Positions 43,991 to 58,319 of a DNA stretch of 64,000 nt are shown here, piece by piece. The stretch covers positions 7,187,001 through 7,251,000 of the forward strand of contig NC_090703.1 in NCBI RefSeq assembly GCF_040954835.1. Direction: 5' to 3'. The notes under the pieces are model-generated. The model did no database searches, had not been told where the DNA came from, and worked only from the letters and a program-made list of their open reading frames with translations. Each line of letters opens with the position of its first letter. Position 1 is the first letter of the stretch. The stretch is from Lepisosteus oculatus (taxonomy: Eukaryota > Chordata > Actinopteri > Semionotiformes > Lepisosteidae). The translations under genes and the position numbers were made by a program.

Positions 43991-46699
43991 ATCTGAGACC
44001 CTTCCTGTGTTCCTGTGTATTTGTGCTGTACGTGCAAAGAGCGAGTACCTTTAATGTCGTGTTAATCATTGTAGCCAGAACATGTTTATTTATGTTAGAG
44101 ATATTTAAACTCAGTGGTTCTGTATGCAATTTACTGCATTGATGATGGGGAAAAGGCGACCTTCCTGTAATCTGTAATGTAAGTGCTTTAATGTTTTCTC
44201 ATGCAGTGTGTGTGTGCTGTGCTTTCTGCGGATACTTGGGTTTGAAATGATTTTGCTTCTGTAATCGCCCCTTGCCAGGAAACAAATTAATAAAAAAATG
44301 GTGCGGTAGTGCTTATTCTACAAGTGACCATGGTAAGCATCAAAGTTAAAGAAACAGTTATGATTATTTTACTACATTTCTTCCACACTTTTTAAAACAT
44401 TCTCATCTTTTTTATGCTTACCTTACTATTCTTTTGCATTCCATTATTAATAATGCTGACGCCATCAAAGATCAGGTGACTGAATTCATCTTACCGTAGG
44501 TGTTGTCATATCTTTCACCAGCAGTCTTGTGAGCCAGAAACTCTTCACTCGTAGATCTTTCCTGGGTAAATAATGCACATGGAGATACAGAGATTTTCAT
44601 TTTTCTCAAGTCCTGAGGTAGAGCTTGTATTATAGCTGTAGGCTTCTGCATCCAGAACCTTTTTCAAGCTTGTCTGTCTTATTTAACTAATTGTCTATTT
44701 TCCCCCAGCAGAATGTGAAATAAGCTCATGGTGTGAATGGTTTGTTGAAGTACTTGCCACTAAATATTAAAATAAAGCTGCAGAATACAATATATTTTGA
44801 AAAAATTGTACTGGAATATTTTTTTAACTACTCCGTTCTTTTTAATATGGGTAAGGCTGACAAAAACAGTAGCATATATAGTTTTATAAAAAGGCCTCGA
44901 GATTTTATAAATGGGAAGCATTTATAAAATCACCTGTGATGACCAAGAACAGCCAGAGAAAATATTTCTAAAGGAGTCTGAAGGACACCCATGCAACTCT
45001 TGCAGACATGTTGCTGAAGGTGGGTCATGGTTTTAGTATAAAAAGTGGATTTGTGTTGAATCCTCTGAAGGGGTTATAGAGCTTCAGCAGTTACCTTTTT
45101 TAACTGACCATGCAGCTGCTGAAACCTGCCCTTTCAGGTTCAGCGGTTTGTTGGTGTGTTTTAGCTCACTAAAGTGGAGGTGTGGAGGTCCTGGCCTAAG
45201 ATCGGTCTGCTTTAGTCCTAGGCCACTTGACTGTGGTATGAAACGTCTTAAGTCATACAAAATGATTCACTTGACTGATCGGTAGCTTTCCATGAAATGT
45301 CTGAATGAGGTGCTTGGATCCCTTCTCTTTGTAGGCTCTCTTTTGTAGGGTGTCTTATTTCCTGGCTTCTCTGGATAAGCCCCTGCTTTCGATCAGCATT
45401 CACGTGAAAGTGGTCAGGCTGTGGTCCTGAGGTCAGCTGAATCTACCCTTTGAAACTGAATTAAAAATGGAAGTGAACGGCTATAGGCCAGGAACAGAAG
45501 ACACTCACTCAAGTGACCGGGGGTCTGGGAGTTAGGAAGAAGCTGCTCCGCCATCGTGTTGAAACGGCTGCCCTGGCATCTCGAGGAACTGCCCAATGAG
45601 ATCCGTGGGTTCATGCTTAACTACCGCCGGGGACGCATAAGCCAAAACACTGTTTCTTAAGCCTTATGTTGAAGCATAAAATGGTCTTTATTATTTACGT
45701 ACATCTTAGGAACTTCGGCCTAAGACAATTGAGAATAATACATCAAAAAGGGAAGTGGAAAGATTTCACATTTAATCAGTTACCTCTGACACCCAGGGCT
45801 GTAGACTCTTGTAGCTTCAGTTTTACGGAAGTGAAGTACATATTCTGGGTAGAGAGCACTGCTGCAAGACTTCTATATAAAACTCTATATTGAAACCTGA
45901 GCCGGAGTTCTGGGGATGAACAGGAGTGATGTCTCAGTGCTGGCTGGGATGTGACGTTTGGAGTCTTGATGGAGTCTTTTCCCAGCTTGTTCTGCTACCC
46001 AGTGGGCTTACTGCCGTTCCAGACTGGCAACAGGACCAGCTGCGGTAGCTTTCTCAAGACGGAGGGGAGGCTGAGTCCTAGATTTCGCAATTGGACTGAA
46101 GTGAGAAGCCCTTTCGGGTCCATTGAGGATTGGAAGTCATGCGTTTGTAGCTGCAAGGTGAGAGCATTACAGCGTCCAGAGAGGAAGCTGCAGTACAAGG
46201 CACCTTTGAAAACTGTTAGGCGTCTGCAGAATTCAATATTTTATTTTAGTCTCATGTCTCTGGCAGCTGTACAAAATTAATTGGTTGCTCATCTATGAAA
46301 ACATTTGTATTTTTCCCCAAAGTGTGTTTAGATAATAATTTCCTTTACAGGCTTCAACACACGTCATGTTCATCTCGAGCAATTTCATAGTTTTCATGTG
46401 GGATCCGTGAAGGTTATGTTGGGCATATCATGCATTTGTCTTTTTCCCTTTCTGTAAAGCTTCTGTAAAAAAAAAAAAAGAAGCTCAATAGCACGATCTG
46501 AGCATTAGTTGGAATCGGGCGTGAATAACCTTCAGGGTGTTTCGTGCAATACACAGATATCATTATTTTTTCGTTTGGTGTGCAGAACTTCTTTGTAGCG
46601 GCTGTTTCTAAAAAACAAAACCGATACTTTTTTTAATTCTACTTGCTAGATAAAAGATCTTAAATAGCCAAAAAAAAAATATAGATGCGCATTCACCTC

Positions 46700-49600
46700 C
46701 ACTCACGGTTTTGCCCACACGTGCTGCATTTACAGTATTCTTAAAAACGCGTTCACGGGAGCGAATGCTTTCTGCGAAGGCTCCTGTGACACGACTGTTC
46801 CTGGTGCTGCGAGGGAAACTTGTTCCACAAGCCTCGCGAAGCTGGACAGGAGCTGCATTCTGGAACTGCCTTTCGTGGGCTTAATTCCTCTAACAGCTTT
46901 ATTGTGGATGGAAGGTATTACCTTGCCGCAAAGGAAAATACCTCGTTTTTCTATTTTAGTCCTTGACATTACTTGCACAATAATCGTATTTCGCCTAGAC
47001 CTTTCGCGAAGGTACACTTCCTTTGGATGTACAAGTAACCTGCGCGGTGCGCCCTGGAGCACAAAACAAGTATTGACCTGTACAATGACGAAAACTGTCA
47101 ATACCTTTTAAAACAAAAGGGAGTTTTTAGGTTTCTTGATGTTAACATTTTTAGTTTGGGGAGTTGTAATCCCTCTGTATGCGGTTCGCTGACTGAAAGG
47201 TAAACGAAACCCACTTTCCAGTCTTGCTAAAAAAAAAAAACTCCAAATAAGAGTCACTTTTTTTTTTTTTTTCCAAACGGAAAAAAAACGTTATTCGATC
47301 TATCACAGTCTGCCATCGATGCCGTAGAAATCGCTACGTAAGCTTCGTCAAGTTTTCATTTTATCACGATTATTATCGGCAACCGATGTCGAGTTAGTGT
47401 GTCATTATTCTCTGGAGACTTAAAAACTGGGGACACTGTCTTAATGTGATTTAACTTCGTTGGGTCAGGTGTATATATTTCCCCGAGAAAACATGTATAA
47501 TACAACATTTTGTTGGCTGATTAAAAATCATAATAAAAAGGATGTTTCGCTAAAATTCTACACCACTGGGAATACAATCTAGTCAATGGAATGGAAAACC
47601 AGTCAGACATCTATGTGCACCTTGTCATTATACTGTAGGTAAATGTACTATAGTATGCAGAGAAAGGTCCATCTTGAAGGTTTCTTCCGAAAAACAAAAC
47701 AACTAGGGAATGCACACACTTCAATAAACATATAGTTTTCGTTCGGTTTTGCTTAGAGTATTTCATGTACATAATTTCTAACTGGTGGTTAAATCTTTCC
47801 TATTGTGTAGTCTGCAGAATTCACAGCATCTTCTCCGTAACGCGATCCCCGTGCAGTTTTTTTAACGTTGGAGCGTAAACGTAAAGATGACCTCGTTTGT
47901 AATGGTACTGTCTTCCAGTACGGCAGGATACGTCGTAAGACAATTTTTTCAGCCCGTTATCTTCACAGAGGATGTTGTTAGCATGTGACCGTTTCTCATG
48001 TATTATCTGATTCTGTATTTGATAAGAACATGTTGCAAGAAAACGTCTCTGTAATAAGTGTGTAACCTTGTTTTAATATGTAACATTTCTTATTATTTCG
48101 ATATATCTGGATATTAAGTTGTTAGATCAACATCACTTTCGTTTCCTGGTCCATTCTTTTGGGTTTAAACGTGTTTCTAAATTAATTATAAAATGTGTTT
48201 TTTTCCCTTCCTCTTAATGTCATAATTATCACTGAACACGGCAGGTTTTGCTACTGTAAATGGCACACGACTCGTGACATCCTTGCTGCCTTCCTCCTCG
48301 CAACAGCGTTTTAAAATGATCAATTTTTATTATTATCATTTTGATTTAAAATTGCACTATCTGTAGACAGGAATGGGAGTTAGTCTTTCACTTACTGTGC
48401 AGAACGTGGCGTGCGCGAGAGGTCCTCTCTTTGTTCCGGGAGAGACTAGCTCCCAACTAGTCACTTGGGTGGTCCAACACGCCTCTGTGTACAACAATAA
48501 CAGGTACCTTAATTAAGAATTTTACACACATTGCTCTACTCGACTGCGCTTGATTTACGGCTTTCGGTTCAACCGCTTGCAATTATGGGACAAAGAGAGC
48601 GCTTGTTCGATGCAAGTATAAAACTTATTAGTTACCGTTGTCCTTTTTATTTCCCAATCAAAGTGTAGAAAGAAGGAACATTTGTGTTGCACGGTTTGAG
48701 ACAATAAGGTAAGACATTTATTTTTGCTGCTAACAATCTCCTTTAGGCTGACGCAGATGCCGGACGGCCTGTTTTAGAAGTTGCACTGTCGTTTTTGTTT
48801 GTGCTTTTCTGCCTCCAGTTTCCTTTTTAATTATTATATTTATCATTACCACTAACGTACAAATTGAAGATAAAAGCGCATTGAATTGGATTTTAAATGG
48901 AAACGCTTGTATGAATGGGCGACAGCGAAAAAGCATAGGCCTTACTTCATTCAAGGTTTTTTATTTTAACATTTAATTCATTGCGGATTCATTTCTCCAT
49001 GTAGCCTATTCTATTATATACAGGTTCTTTCAAGCCTTTTTTACAACAACACAGAAATATCTGAAGCCACAGAGCGCGGGTTATTCCACAAAGCACCGAG
49101 GACAATACTTAACTGAATAAGGAGAAATTATTCGTTTTTTTTCCTTCTGTATGTTTTTACACCCACCTGCAGATTTCCAGTCTCGGCATTGTAGAATCTG
49201 AAAATGACAAGTAAAGAACGATTCTTATTTTGGAGGTTTCAATGGTCTCTAGGGAAATCATTTCAATCGTATTAATGAAGCAACTGTTAGAAACAATACA
49301 TGCTTATCTTTGTAATATCCTTTAACATGAATAAATGAAAAACTGTACACAAGTGTACTGTACTCTAATATTTAACGAAGTGTAGCGGAGTAAATCTTTT
49401 CTTTCACTGAACTACTTACAAGCCCCCTCTGTGCAAGAATTCACTCCGCTACAGAAGCACGCTATTTTCGTTTGGCACTAAATTGAAAGCTGTTGTTGAA
49501 TAGGCCAGGCTGGTCAATTTAAGCGAGTATGTGATGCGGTCTTGAACCATAGAGTATCGACTGCACAGGAATCATTGCCTCGCTGGCCGTTTTGTAGACT

Positions 49601-50400
49601 AACCCACTGCACTGAAATTAGTAGGTCTGTTACCTGTCTGGAATCCTTTCATCTTAAAAAGTAATGGGTAAAAATCTGGAATGCTACCAGTAAATAAGAA
49701 TACTACAAAACATGCAGTCAACGGCAGAAATGGAGCCTTTTAGGGCGGCACATTGAAAGGCGGTAGCAAGGGAACCATGCCGTTTAATTAGGAACTTCAA
49801 GCGACCCTGCAGTTTACAGTAGCAGCCGCAGTAAACTGGATCCAGTCAGTCTCCGCAAAGCCGACTGGTAGTCGCAGGACTTTCGCTCGCAGGAAGTGTT
49901 GCCTTTTTTATATATCATTTACATGATTTATATCAAATAAAACCCCATGAAATGCTCATGGAAACAACACTGCGTTTTGTAGCATTGTCTGACTCAATAC
50001 ATCCGAAGACCATCTGATATGAGAAAAAGAGAACGGTGATTGATGGTACTGTTTTTCTTTGTATGGAGAAACGTCCGTGAACCCCTCCCGCCTTTACCCT
50101 CCAAAGTAGCGTTGAAGCAGTGCGTTGCCATCAGACTGAATGCACTCTACCTTTGCAAGCTCAGAGCCGATTTAATTTGGAGTTTCTGCGTAACGGCGAA
50201 GATGAAACTCTGTACAGGTGCATTGCCTTTCCGAAACGGATCAGAAGCAGCGATCAGTGTGCATTCTTCGGGCACGGCTTCAGGATGTCAAACACGGTCT
50301 GAAATACAGGACTTTATGCGCGTTTTAACATTTGTCTTTGCGAGCTTACCTTTGCGATCCGTAGTTTCAGCTGTTCTTCATATGTAACTGAAATCATAAA
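46700..50400. promoter_or_regulatory. CpG-retaining segment of the gene-poor region
   Basis: CpG dinucleotides are clearly more frequent here than in the flanking 10 kb (for example around 46740-47070, 47280-47420, 47830-47960, 48410-48610 and 49730-49880), although the segment is not strongly GC-rich. No exon was recognised. Such CpG retention is expected of DNA kept unmethylated around developmental genes. That reading is inference. Confidence 0.3.
49381..49453. mobile_element. 73-bp element with 15-bp inverted ends and GAAG direct flanks
   Basis: TGTAGCGGAGTAAAT at 49381-49395 and ATTCACTCCGCTACA at 49439-49453 are inverted copies with one mismatch. GAAG occurs directly outside both ends (49377-49380 and 49454-49457), as a 4-bp target duplication would. 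The interior shows no coding capacity. It could be a very small MITE or a chance-bounded hairpin. Confidence 0.4.
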
Positions 50401-53400
50401 CCAGCATTTTCCGATCCTTCTCGCCACCCATTTTCTTGTGTTATTCTTGACACCAGTGAGATCGTCTCCTCATGATTTGGAGATGGTGGCAGGGTCTCCA
50501 GAGTTCCTTCCTGAGCTACTCTATGTGCTCATGTCCAGGCCCGGTCGTGTCGGTGGAGTGGTTATTTGTCGCTGTGGAGGCTAGTATAGGCTCACTGAAG
50601 CCTTTTGAGTGAATATCACCATGCAACAGGGAAACAGAAATGTGTGTACTGCACTATTCAGCTGCCTACAAGTGATTGAGAAAAAGCATTTTCCAATACA
50701 CCGTAGCTCTGTAAGATAAGATTTTATTGTCCTCTGAGGGAATTGTTTTATGGACACCCAGCACGCCTGTACATTTAAATAGAATAAAAACAAAACATGA
50801 AGAAGAAAAAAACATTTCAAATTATTCTATTACAAACAAGAAGAAACATGGCTATGCATGGCTGTATGCTTGTTGTGGCTAGACAGATGGTAGTGCGCTC
50901 TTTTACAGTTTTCCATTCCAACATGCTCATGCCGCTGTTGCGTTATGTACTGTACCTGTTGACCGCTGCGCTGACCGGCCCCCTTGACCCCAAGCTCCCT
51001 GGGATCTGGCCTGGCTGTGCGGGTTGCTCCTGTCCTGTCCTGTCCTGCCCTGGCCTGGACACAGCAGGACAGACTGTCCCTCAGCCGCTCTGACAAGGTG
51101 GTCTACAGCACACGTCTCCAAAGGTAATGCGTGGCCCTCAGGAGAGGCCGTGGTGCCATATTCCTGTAGCAAGAATACTCTTTGTTCCAGCTCTGGCACC
51201 GTCAGTTGTTGCTACTCGGTAGTGACGGATGAGTGTTCAGTACCACCCGTAACGGTGTCCTCATCCCCACTTCTTCAGGTGAAATAACTGCATGGTGGCG
51301 ATATTTTTAAAGACCCTAGTCATTGCTTTTGTCTCTCGTGTTACATTTTCTGTGTAGAGATTTGTGATAAGTCTCTGATTACAAATAATTAGAATATCAA
51401 TTGCAATGCCTGAGGCAGTACAGGTTAAACTATACAGTACATGAATCCAAATGCAAATGATTGAGATGAGCCTGTCACAGAGAGGCACACATGGCCGTTG
51501 GCAGCCGTGGAAGCTTAATACAATGTAGAACCGTTGTTGCTTTGAATTTCAATAAATCTATAATCCAGGTAGAAAAATTCATTGTTTAAAAAAATCCAAT
51601 TAATTTTAACCTTGGGAGCATTAAAAGTTTCGTTTATCGACAGTAAGTAAACTTCGGTTTACGTGCCATTGTATTTTCTGTCATGACAAAAGGGAAAAGA
51701 CAGAACATTGATCCCGACCAAAGAAACTTTTTTTTTCCAGCATTTCTGTTTCAGTATGCCTGGTTATAAAAAGGGCTGTCAACGTGCAAGGTATGGAAAA
51801 TGGGATAGAAATATCATTCTAATAGGCATTTGAACACTGAAGTTAATTTCAGTGAGGTCATGCACTGTTGTATGGAGTGTGGTGACCTTGTCGTAACTAA
51901 TCACTGCATTATACACAAGGCTATAGCTTTCTTTTCAGTTCAAGACATAATCTCTTTAATTGGTGTCGGCTAGCAGTCTTGCTTGTGAAAGAGATTTCAA
52001 AAACACCTAGAGACAGCAATTTCACTCTTTGCATGCTTAAAGCACATAAAATGGGGCCTTAACAATGTGCTGGAAACTCATTGCAACTTACTGATCCTGT
52101 CGACACAAAGCACTTTGCAGTTCAGGCATGATCAGGTCTGGGAATATTGATTGTTTTTGTCTAACTTGCGATTGCTGAAAGATAAACCACTTTACACGAG
52201 TTCCAATCGCAAATACATCTTAAATTTGATATTAAAGGGGATAAGGAAGAAGAGACAAGGTCATTGTACGTAATAGCTGAGCAGTCTGGGCTCCAACTAG
52301 TTAAAATAAATGTGAATTAATGTACTGTAAATTCAACACAGCACACTGAGTGTGTGAAGCCAACAAATTATATTCTATTTGCTGAAAATTAATCCTTCAA
52401 AAAGCCAAACACTGAATCTTAATTCATTCTTGAACCTAAACTCTGTCAAACTCTATAATGGTTTTCAAATGGTGTAATATTCACATTTTGATCAAACGGT
52501 TTAACTGGCTATTGTATTAATTCCTTTTCTCCAAAATACCCATTTGTTAAACAAGGTGTGTTTTGCTGCAGTCACTGTAACTTTGCCAGCTGCTGTCTCG
52601 GGTTCAAGCTATGCGAATGCTGTTGCAGACCCCCAAGCAAGGTGACCAGGTCCTACCCCCAGCGGGGAGGAAGAAAAAGATAGAACTACAGGAGAAAAGT
52701 TGTGTGCTTTGAAATGCAGAAAAAATAATGACTATTAAATAATGACTAAATAAATGACTAATGACATTTTAAAGCCAATATCATTTTTTATTTAAATACT
52801 TGTCAGTTTAGCAATGATCAGAAAAGTGATAAATTAAAAGTACAGGGTTTAATCAATATGGAAATTACAAGTTTAACGTATGTTCAAATATCATAAAAAC
52901 TTTACAACCTTGCAGCTTAGTGTTTCCCACTTTGTACACAGATGTGAAACAGATTTTCAATATCCTTTTAGCACTCCTTTCTAAAGCAAAAGACTCATAA
53001 TCGGAGTGCAGTAAAGTTGCCTGATGCAATTAAATTGCACACAATAGCTGTCAGGGTACAGTTTTGAATAGACCTTAGAAAACATAAAACATTTCTTATA
53101 TATGGAGTTTAAAGTGTTGTTCATTGTGTCACTTGAAATCTTTCTGGCCTTTATTATTCATTCAGCTTTCAGTCCCTGAAGAAGGATTCAAAAGTGACTT
53201 TTGTATGGAGGTTTTTGTATGGATTTCTGAAATCTAAAAGCTTCTTTCAGAAGAATAAAATGTGAAAACAGGGGAGTTTGTTTTTTTTTCTTTATTTTCC
53301 TCTAAGCCTCTCAGTCGTTTTCTGATTACCCAGTGAAGGCAGCAGGAGAGAGCTGGAAGATCCTTGTAGATGTGGAGTGAAGCTGAGGATGGTATATGAC

Positions 53401-55139
53401 CATGCGCCTCGCAGTTTGAATGTCTCTTGGCTGATCCCCTCAGCCGAGGGCTAGTCGTGCTCCTGAATGACACAAGAACATGCAGATTTCCTAGGATGAC
53501 CCCTTCTGAATTTCTCTGTACCGGGAGTGTGCCACACTTTTTTGAGGGAAATCTGCGGAACGCATTTTGTGGCCTGCTCTCAGCCCTCTCCCGGACACAC
53601 AACACTCTTCCCCCCAAACTCCACGGAGCATCCCATCCCGTCGTCCAGTGCGTGCTGTTTTCCAGCACTTGAAAAGAGGCAGAGGGGCTGGAGTATTTTC
53701 CATATCTGCCTCTCTTCCCAGCGGGGAGGCTTTATGATTACCAGGTGACAGAAGTGTGGCCTTAACAAGCAGAAATTAAAAAAGAACATCATTTTCATTA
53801 TGCAGTCAATCACAATTACAAGCAAATGTTTTCTCTGCTGAGCCTTCCCCCTTCTTAGGGCTTTCTCTAGGTCCCTTTGTGGGGCAAGAGAAAGGCTCAG
53901 CGGTCAATAGGCTGCCGAGTGGTGTGTACAGAGAAGCTCTGTGTCCTTCGGCCTGCTGCATAATGTGCTTTGTCAGGAGAGCAGTCCTACATCCTGAGCA
54001 GATTTGTTGAATTAAAGAGCGCAGCAGGAGATAGGAAACTTGTTGCTAGGTGACTGACAACTGCTGCATGTCAGTTTCTCTGCCTGAGGTTAGTGCTGCC
54101 TGTTCTTTTGGCGTTTTTTTCCCCCCCTGGTCTTCCCCCTCAGTGTTAAGTCTTCATTGTGAGCGTGCCAATGTAAAAAAAAAACAATATTTTTAAGATT
54201 TCTGAAAAACTCCCATCTGATTTGCTTGAATGTATTTTCCTTCTCGGGCTGCACAGAAGGGCAAATTGGGATTTGGGGTTGGGGGCTCTTCAGCGATGGA
54301 CAATTTGGCATTTGTCCTGTTAGGGACGTTGCAGCTGCGTGTGACTTGAGTCATCCTGCCTCCGAGAACAGTGCTGGTAAGGTAAGACCTGGAGCCTCTC
54401 GCGCACAGCTGCTGACTGGAGTCAGGAGGCACCTTCCCATCTCTCCCCCGTGGACCACAGCAGTGGACTGAATCTGTAAAGAGCGCCCAACACTAACCGT
54501 GGGCTCACACCGCTGTGGTTATTGCAATCTTGTGTATATTTACCGTGATATTCTTACTCCATCTGCATGTGGAGAGAAAGTGATCTCATGCAGCTGGAGT
54601 CTTCCTCCAGCGCGTGAAAGAGTAGCCATAGGTATGTTTATAAAGTGCATGCCAAGAGACTGGCTCCCTGGAAGTGTTCTCGAGGAAGTGGGCCCCTGTT
54701 TCACTGTGAAATCAAATATCCACCAATTGTTTTTGTGCCTTAGAGATGCATTTGCATTGTAGGCAAAAACTCAGTCCTGACACTGTGTTGAAGTCCTGGG
54801 AGAGCATTGCTGCCAGTGTCGCTGATTAATATCCCACGACATGTGTCCTGGGGGCACTTTCTCTCACTGTGGAAGGGTGCTGAGACACCAGTTTTGGTTT
54901 CAGGATGCACTTGCCAGGCCATCAGTGTTCCGGGTTTACACAGTGTGAGCTGTCCTTCCGTCTCTGTTTTCCGTTGTTTCTTTCTCTGGGGCACCTTTCT
55001 GAGGTCCTGCCTTGGGCTGAGCCGCTGGGAGGGCAGCTCTCTCAACACAGCCTGCTGGCAGCGCAGCTACTGTAGAAGCCCAAGAACAGCGCAGATTCTC
55101 ACTGCCAGTCCCGGCCCCCTTTAAAACCACCCAGCTGGC

Positions 55140-55415
55140 CACCCATCCACGGTCTAAGCACTTTATCCAGTACAGGCTCGCAGGGGAGAAAGCAACAGGT
55201 GCAGGGCGGGATACACCCTGCGGGGGACGCCCGTGAATCACAGGGCAGACACACAGGCACACACACACACTCACACCAGTTTGGTTTTGGACTGTGGGAG
55301 GAAACCGGCGCACCTGGACGAAACCCGTGTGAAAATGGGAGAGCATGCAAACTCCACACAGTCAGCACCCCAGGTACTAGAACTGAACCCACTGCTCCAG
55401 TATGCCGCCCATCCG
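55140..55415 (-). repeat. Common fish interspersed repeat, copy 1 (minus orientation)
   Basis: It contains GCGGGATACACCCTG, CACACACACTCACACCAG, TTTTGGACTGTGGGAGGAAA, CCGGCGCACCTGG and GCATGCAAACTCCACACAG. This is the familiar fish repeat whose opposite strand reads GTGTGGAGTTTGCATG. The ends are diverged. I do not assign a family name. Confidence 0.8.
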
Positions 55416-58319
55416 TTTCAAACTAGTTTTAAGCAATTTTTAAATACAATACTGATGTGAATTTATTATGTTCCCGAGTCCTACAGACCTGCTGCGCAGC
55501 TGTTAATGTAGAGAGCAGTTTAGTTTATGAAACTGCATATTAACCTGGAGCCTAGTCCAGGGCACAATCCCACCTTTGAGCCCTGTGCTCCAGAGTTAGG
55601 CTCCAGATGGCCATGACCCTTACAAGGCCCAGGCAGCTTACAGACACTGGAAGGACAGATGGAAGTTGTGCATGTACAGTACGCTCTGTGGTTGTTGTAC
55701 TTTCCTGGCCTGAACAGAAAGCAAGCACCCCAGGGTTGACTCAGGCAGTTAGAGAGTAATGCCCAACGATTCAAGAAGCAATGACAGCACAGTATCTTTT
55801 ACGTCCACTTCTGCATTCGATTCGGGACGAAAATACGCTGTGTGAAACAATGGCGTCCAGCCTTTATGATTAATCTTATTTGGTGAGGGACAGAGCAAGC
55901 CAATAGTAAATGCACTCAGGGGTGAGTGATTTTGCTGCGTGAAAACGGTTATCCAGGCACGTAATTGTGCAATTCCAAAATTGGCCTTCCTGAAGTTCCC
56001 TTTTAATTCTGCTGCTGATGTCGAGTGATTACCCTTCTCTTCCTGGAGTAATTACTCTTTTCTTCCCAGTCTGCTGTACAGTGGGGTTTTTGGCACATCT
56101 CCCAGGTACACTTCAGAGGGGGATAAGGTGGGCCCCCACCTACCTATGTAAGGCACTGTGGGAGGAAAAGTGTCAAACACAAGGAAATCTTTTTATTGTT
56201 TGTCTGCTGTCACCTGCAGATTATGCATCAGCCTCAAGTGAAAACAAAATCTATATGACAGTGGCTGGGCTTGGCTTTACAGGTGTCTAGATCCGAAGGA
56301 CATCGCCTCCATCTAAGCACCTGCCAGCTGGAGACTCGGTTATCTTTGCAGTGTGGGTTAGCGTTGTGAAACATTACACGGTCCTCCTCTTTTTCCGTCC
56401 CGTGTGGACTGGGCACAGGCAGAAAAGTATAGGAATTCTCTGGCTCCAACTCCAGCTGTGCAGTTTATCATCATCCTGCCATTGTCACCCAGGCAGGGTA
56501 ATTAGTCTAAGGAACATTAATGAGCGAGAGTGCATTCTCAGCAATCTGCTACACTGCGTAAGGGTCTAATTATCACGAGCTTCCGCTTATGTTATCGAGT
56601 GCCTGGGAAACAGAAATAAATGAATAATTCAACAGGTATATACATCAGTTTCCGCATCCTCTGGTGGTAGGTCGCTGGAAATTAAATCAGTTTTTAAAGC
56701 TTGCCTGTGTTTTTCCCCCTGTCAGGTGGTTATTATTTGTAGTCCTTTCTGTGCGTGATTTAAGCTGTTTGACCCCCTTACCCCACCATCCAGCCAACTC
56801 CCCAGAAGAGACAAGAAGCTGCTGCCTACATCCAGAGATGTGCTGTATAGCATAAATCTATCAAGTGAAAGGAAGTGTTGTATGCGGAATTGTTTCTGTA
56901 TTTTGTCAACTGCAGACGTGAGTAGGGTTAAGGGTCTGTGAGGTCTCGTGCGGTTTGTGCAGGAATGTTAATGAAAGCTGTGTGTCAGGAGGAATCAAAG
57001 CCAGCGTTGACTGCATTGTATTCTCCTGCTGTAACGACAGGAGCAGGTAAAGCAGGTCCTCCACAACCTGCCATCAGGATTTGAATATATTCACGATATC
57101 GGAACAAAGCGAGAGGCCACAACAGTGTTAGAAAGCCCAGGGTCAGCCATATAATTTTTTGTTTTTGCTGCCTGTTATTGAGTATGCAATGATACACAGA
57201 TTAGAAATGATAAAAACATATTTCTATGTGAAATCTTAATGAAATACTAATAATGTCCAAATGCAGCGTGTGTCTACGTGGTGCGAAGGCTAAACCCGTT
57301 CAAATTTCAATTATGCGCTCATGTGAGTAGAAGTAAAGCAAAACTGAATGTTAATCAGATTAAAAAAGACCTGTATTCCATCGGTAAAGAGAGGTCAACC
57401 GTTCATTTTTCTTTCAACGGGTTTTGTGACTGAGCAATTGAAGATGTGGAGGAAAATGTGATGTTGATAATAACATTCTATTTATTTTTTCTTTGAAAAG
57501 GCAGGCTTCAAACTGGAGCCATTGCAAGTAAACAGCAAGCCAGCGGTCGGTGGCAGCAGATCACTAGCCGCTGGTGGTGTGATGTGAGGGAGAGTTGTCC
57601 TCTCCGAGGCGAGCCAGTGTCTCAGCAGCCCAGACCTTTCAGCCGTTTGAGCTGAGAAACCGGGAAGCTGCAGAGATCTGATTTAGCAGGGTGGGAACGG
57701 TTGGGCAAAGAAGCCAAGAGTGCAGAAATTAATTTGCTTTTGTGATGTTCTGCACCTTCAGAGTGAAAAAGAATAAAAAGACACTCAGCAAAATACACAT
57801 CTGCTCCCATCCGCTGACCTCCATCAGCAGACGTCCAGCTCTCGCCCACTGTCCCTCTCACCAGTGTGGCAGCGCCCGGCCAGGCTGGTTCCACTCAGTG
57901 CACATCCGGGGTGAGCCGGCCTCTTAATATTTTATTAGAGAAAGGAGAGAAGACCCCCCCTGGGTCACACAGCACCAGAGCAATCGCAGAGATGTTCACT
58001 GGTACAGCCTGTAAATCAGATGTCTTTTTCTCTCTCCTCCCTTTCAGAAGTTGATGACATCCATTAAGACAGGGAGCATCTGAGTATGTAAATTAACTTT
58101 GACATGCCAATAGCGTCAGGCAACGGCAGTGTCACTCTCCTTCATCGGGAAAGAGTCTGAACAGCTTGATCATGTTTATTTATGTCTCCGTAGACACAGA
58201 CAGCCACGGCCAATCCAGCGATGCGCCTGTGGATTTGGTTTATTTGTACGACCGACATCCTGTTTTTCGGGAAGAGGGGGACACTGGGACATTGGTGGTG
58301 AGCGCTGTAGTTTCACAAC

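Larger units (their letters stand above)
34900..46700. other. Gene-poor region with scattered conserved-looking blocks
   Basis: No exon could be linked into a gene here, and the short frames match nothing known to me. Blocks with evenly mixed, motif-rich sequence and homeodomain-type TAAT cores lie at about 36340-36480 (AGGGCTAATTGCTGC, GCAAATTAATTACGG) and 40400-40690. They are candidate regulatory elements only. Other contents are listed separately. Confidence 0.35.

Noticed and set aside
46455-46485. Inverted AGCTTCT/AGAAGCT around a poly-A run
   Set aside because: Arms of seven bases around a homopolymer are expected by chance in AT-rich DNA.
53170-53265. CCTGAAGAAGG...AATAAAATG stretch resembling a retroelement 3' end
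   Set aside because: Only one short motif matches and no upstream body or duplication was seen.
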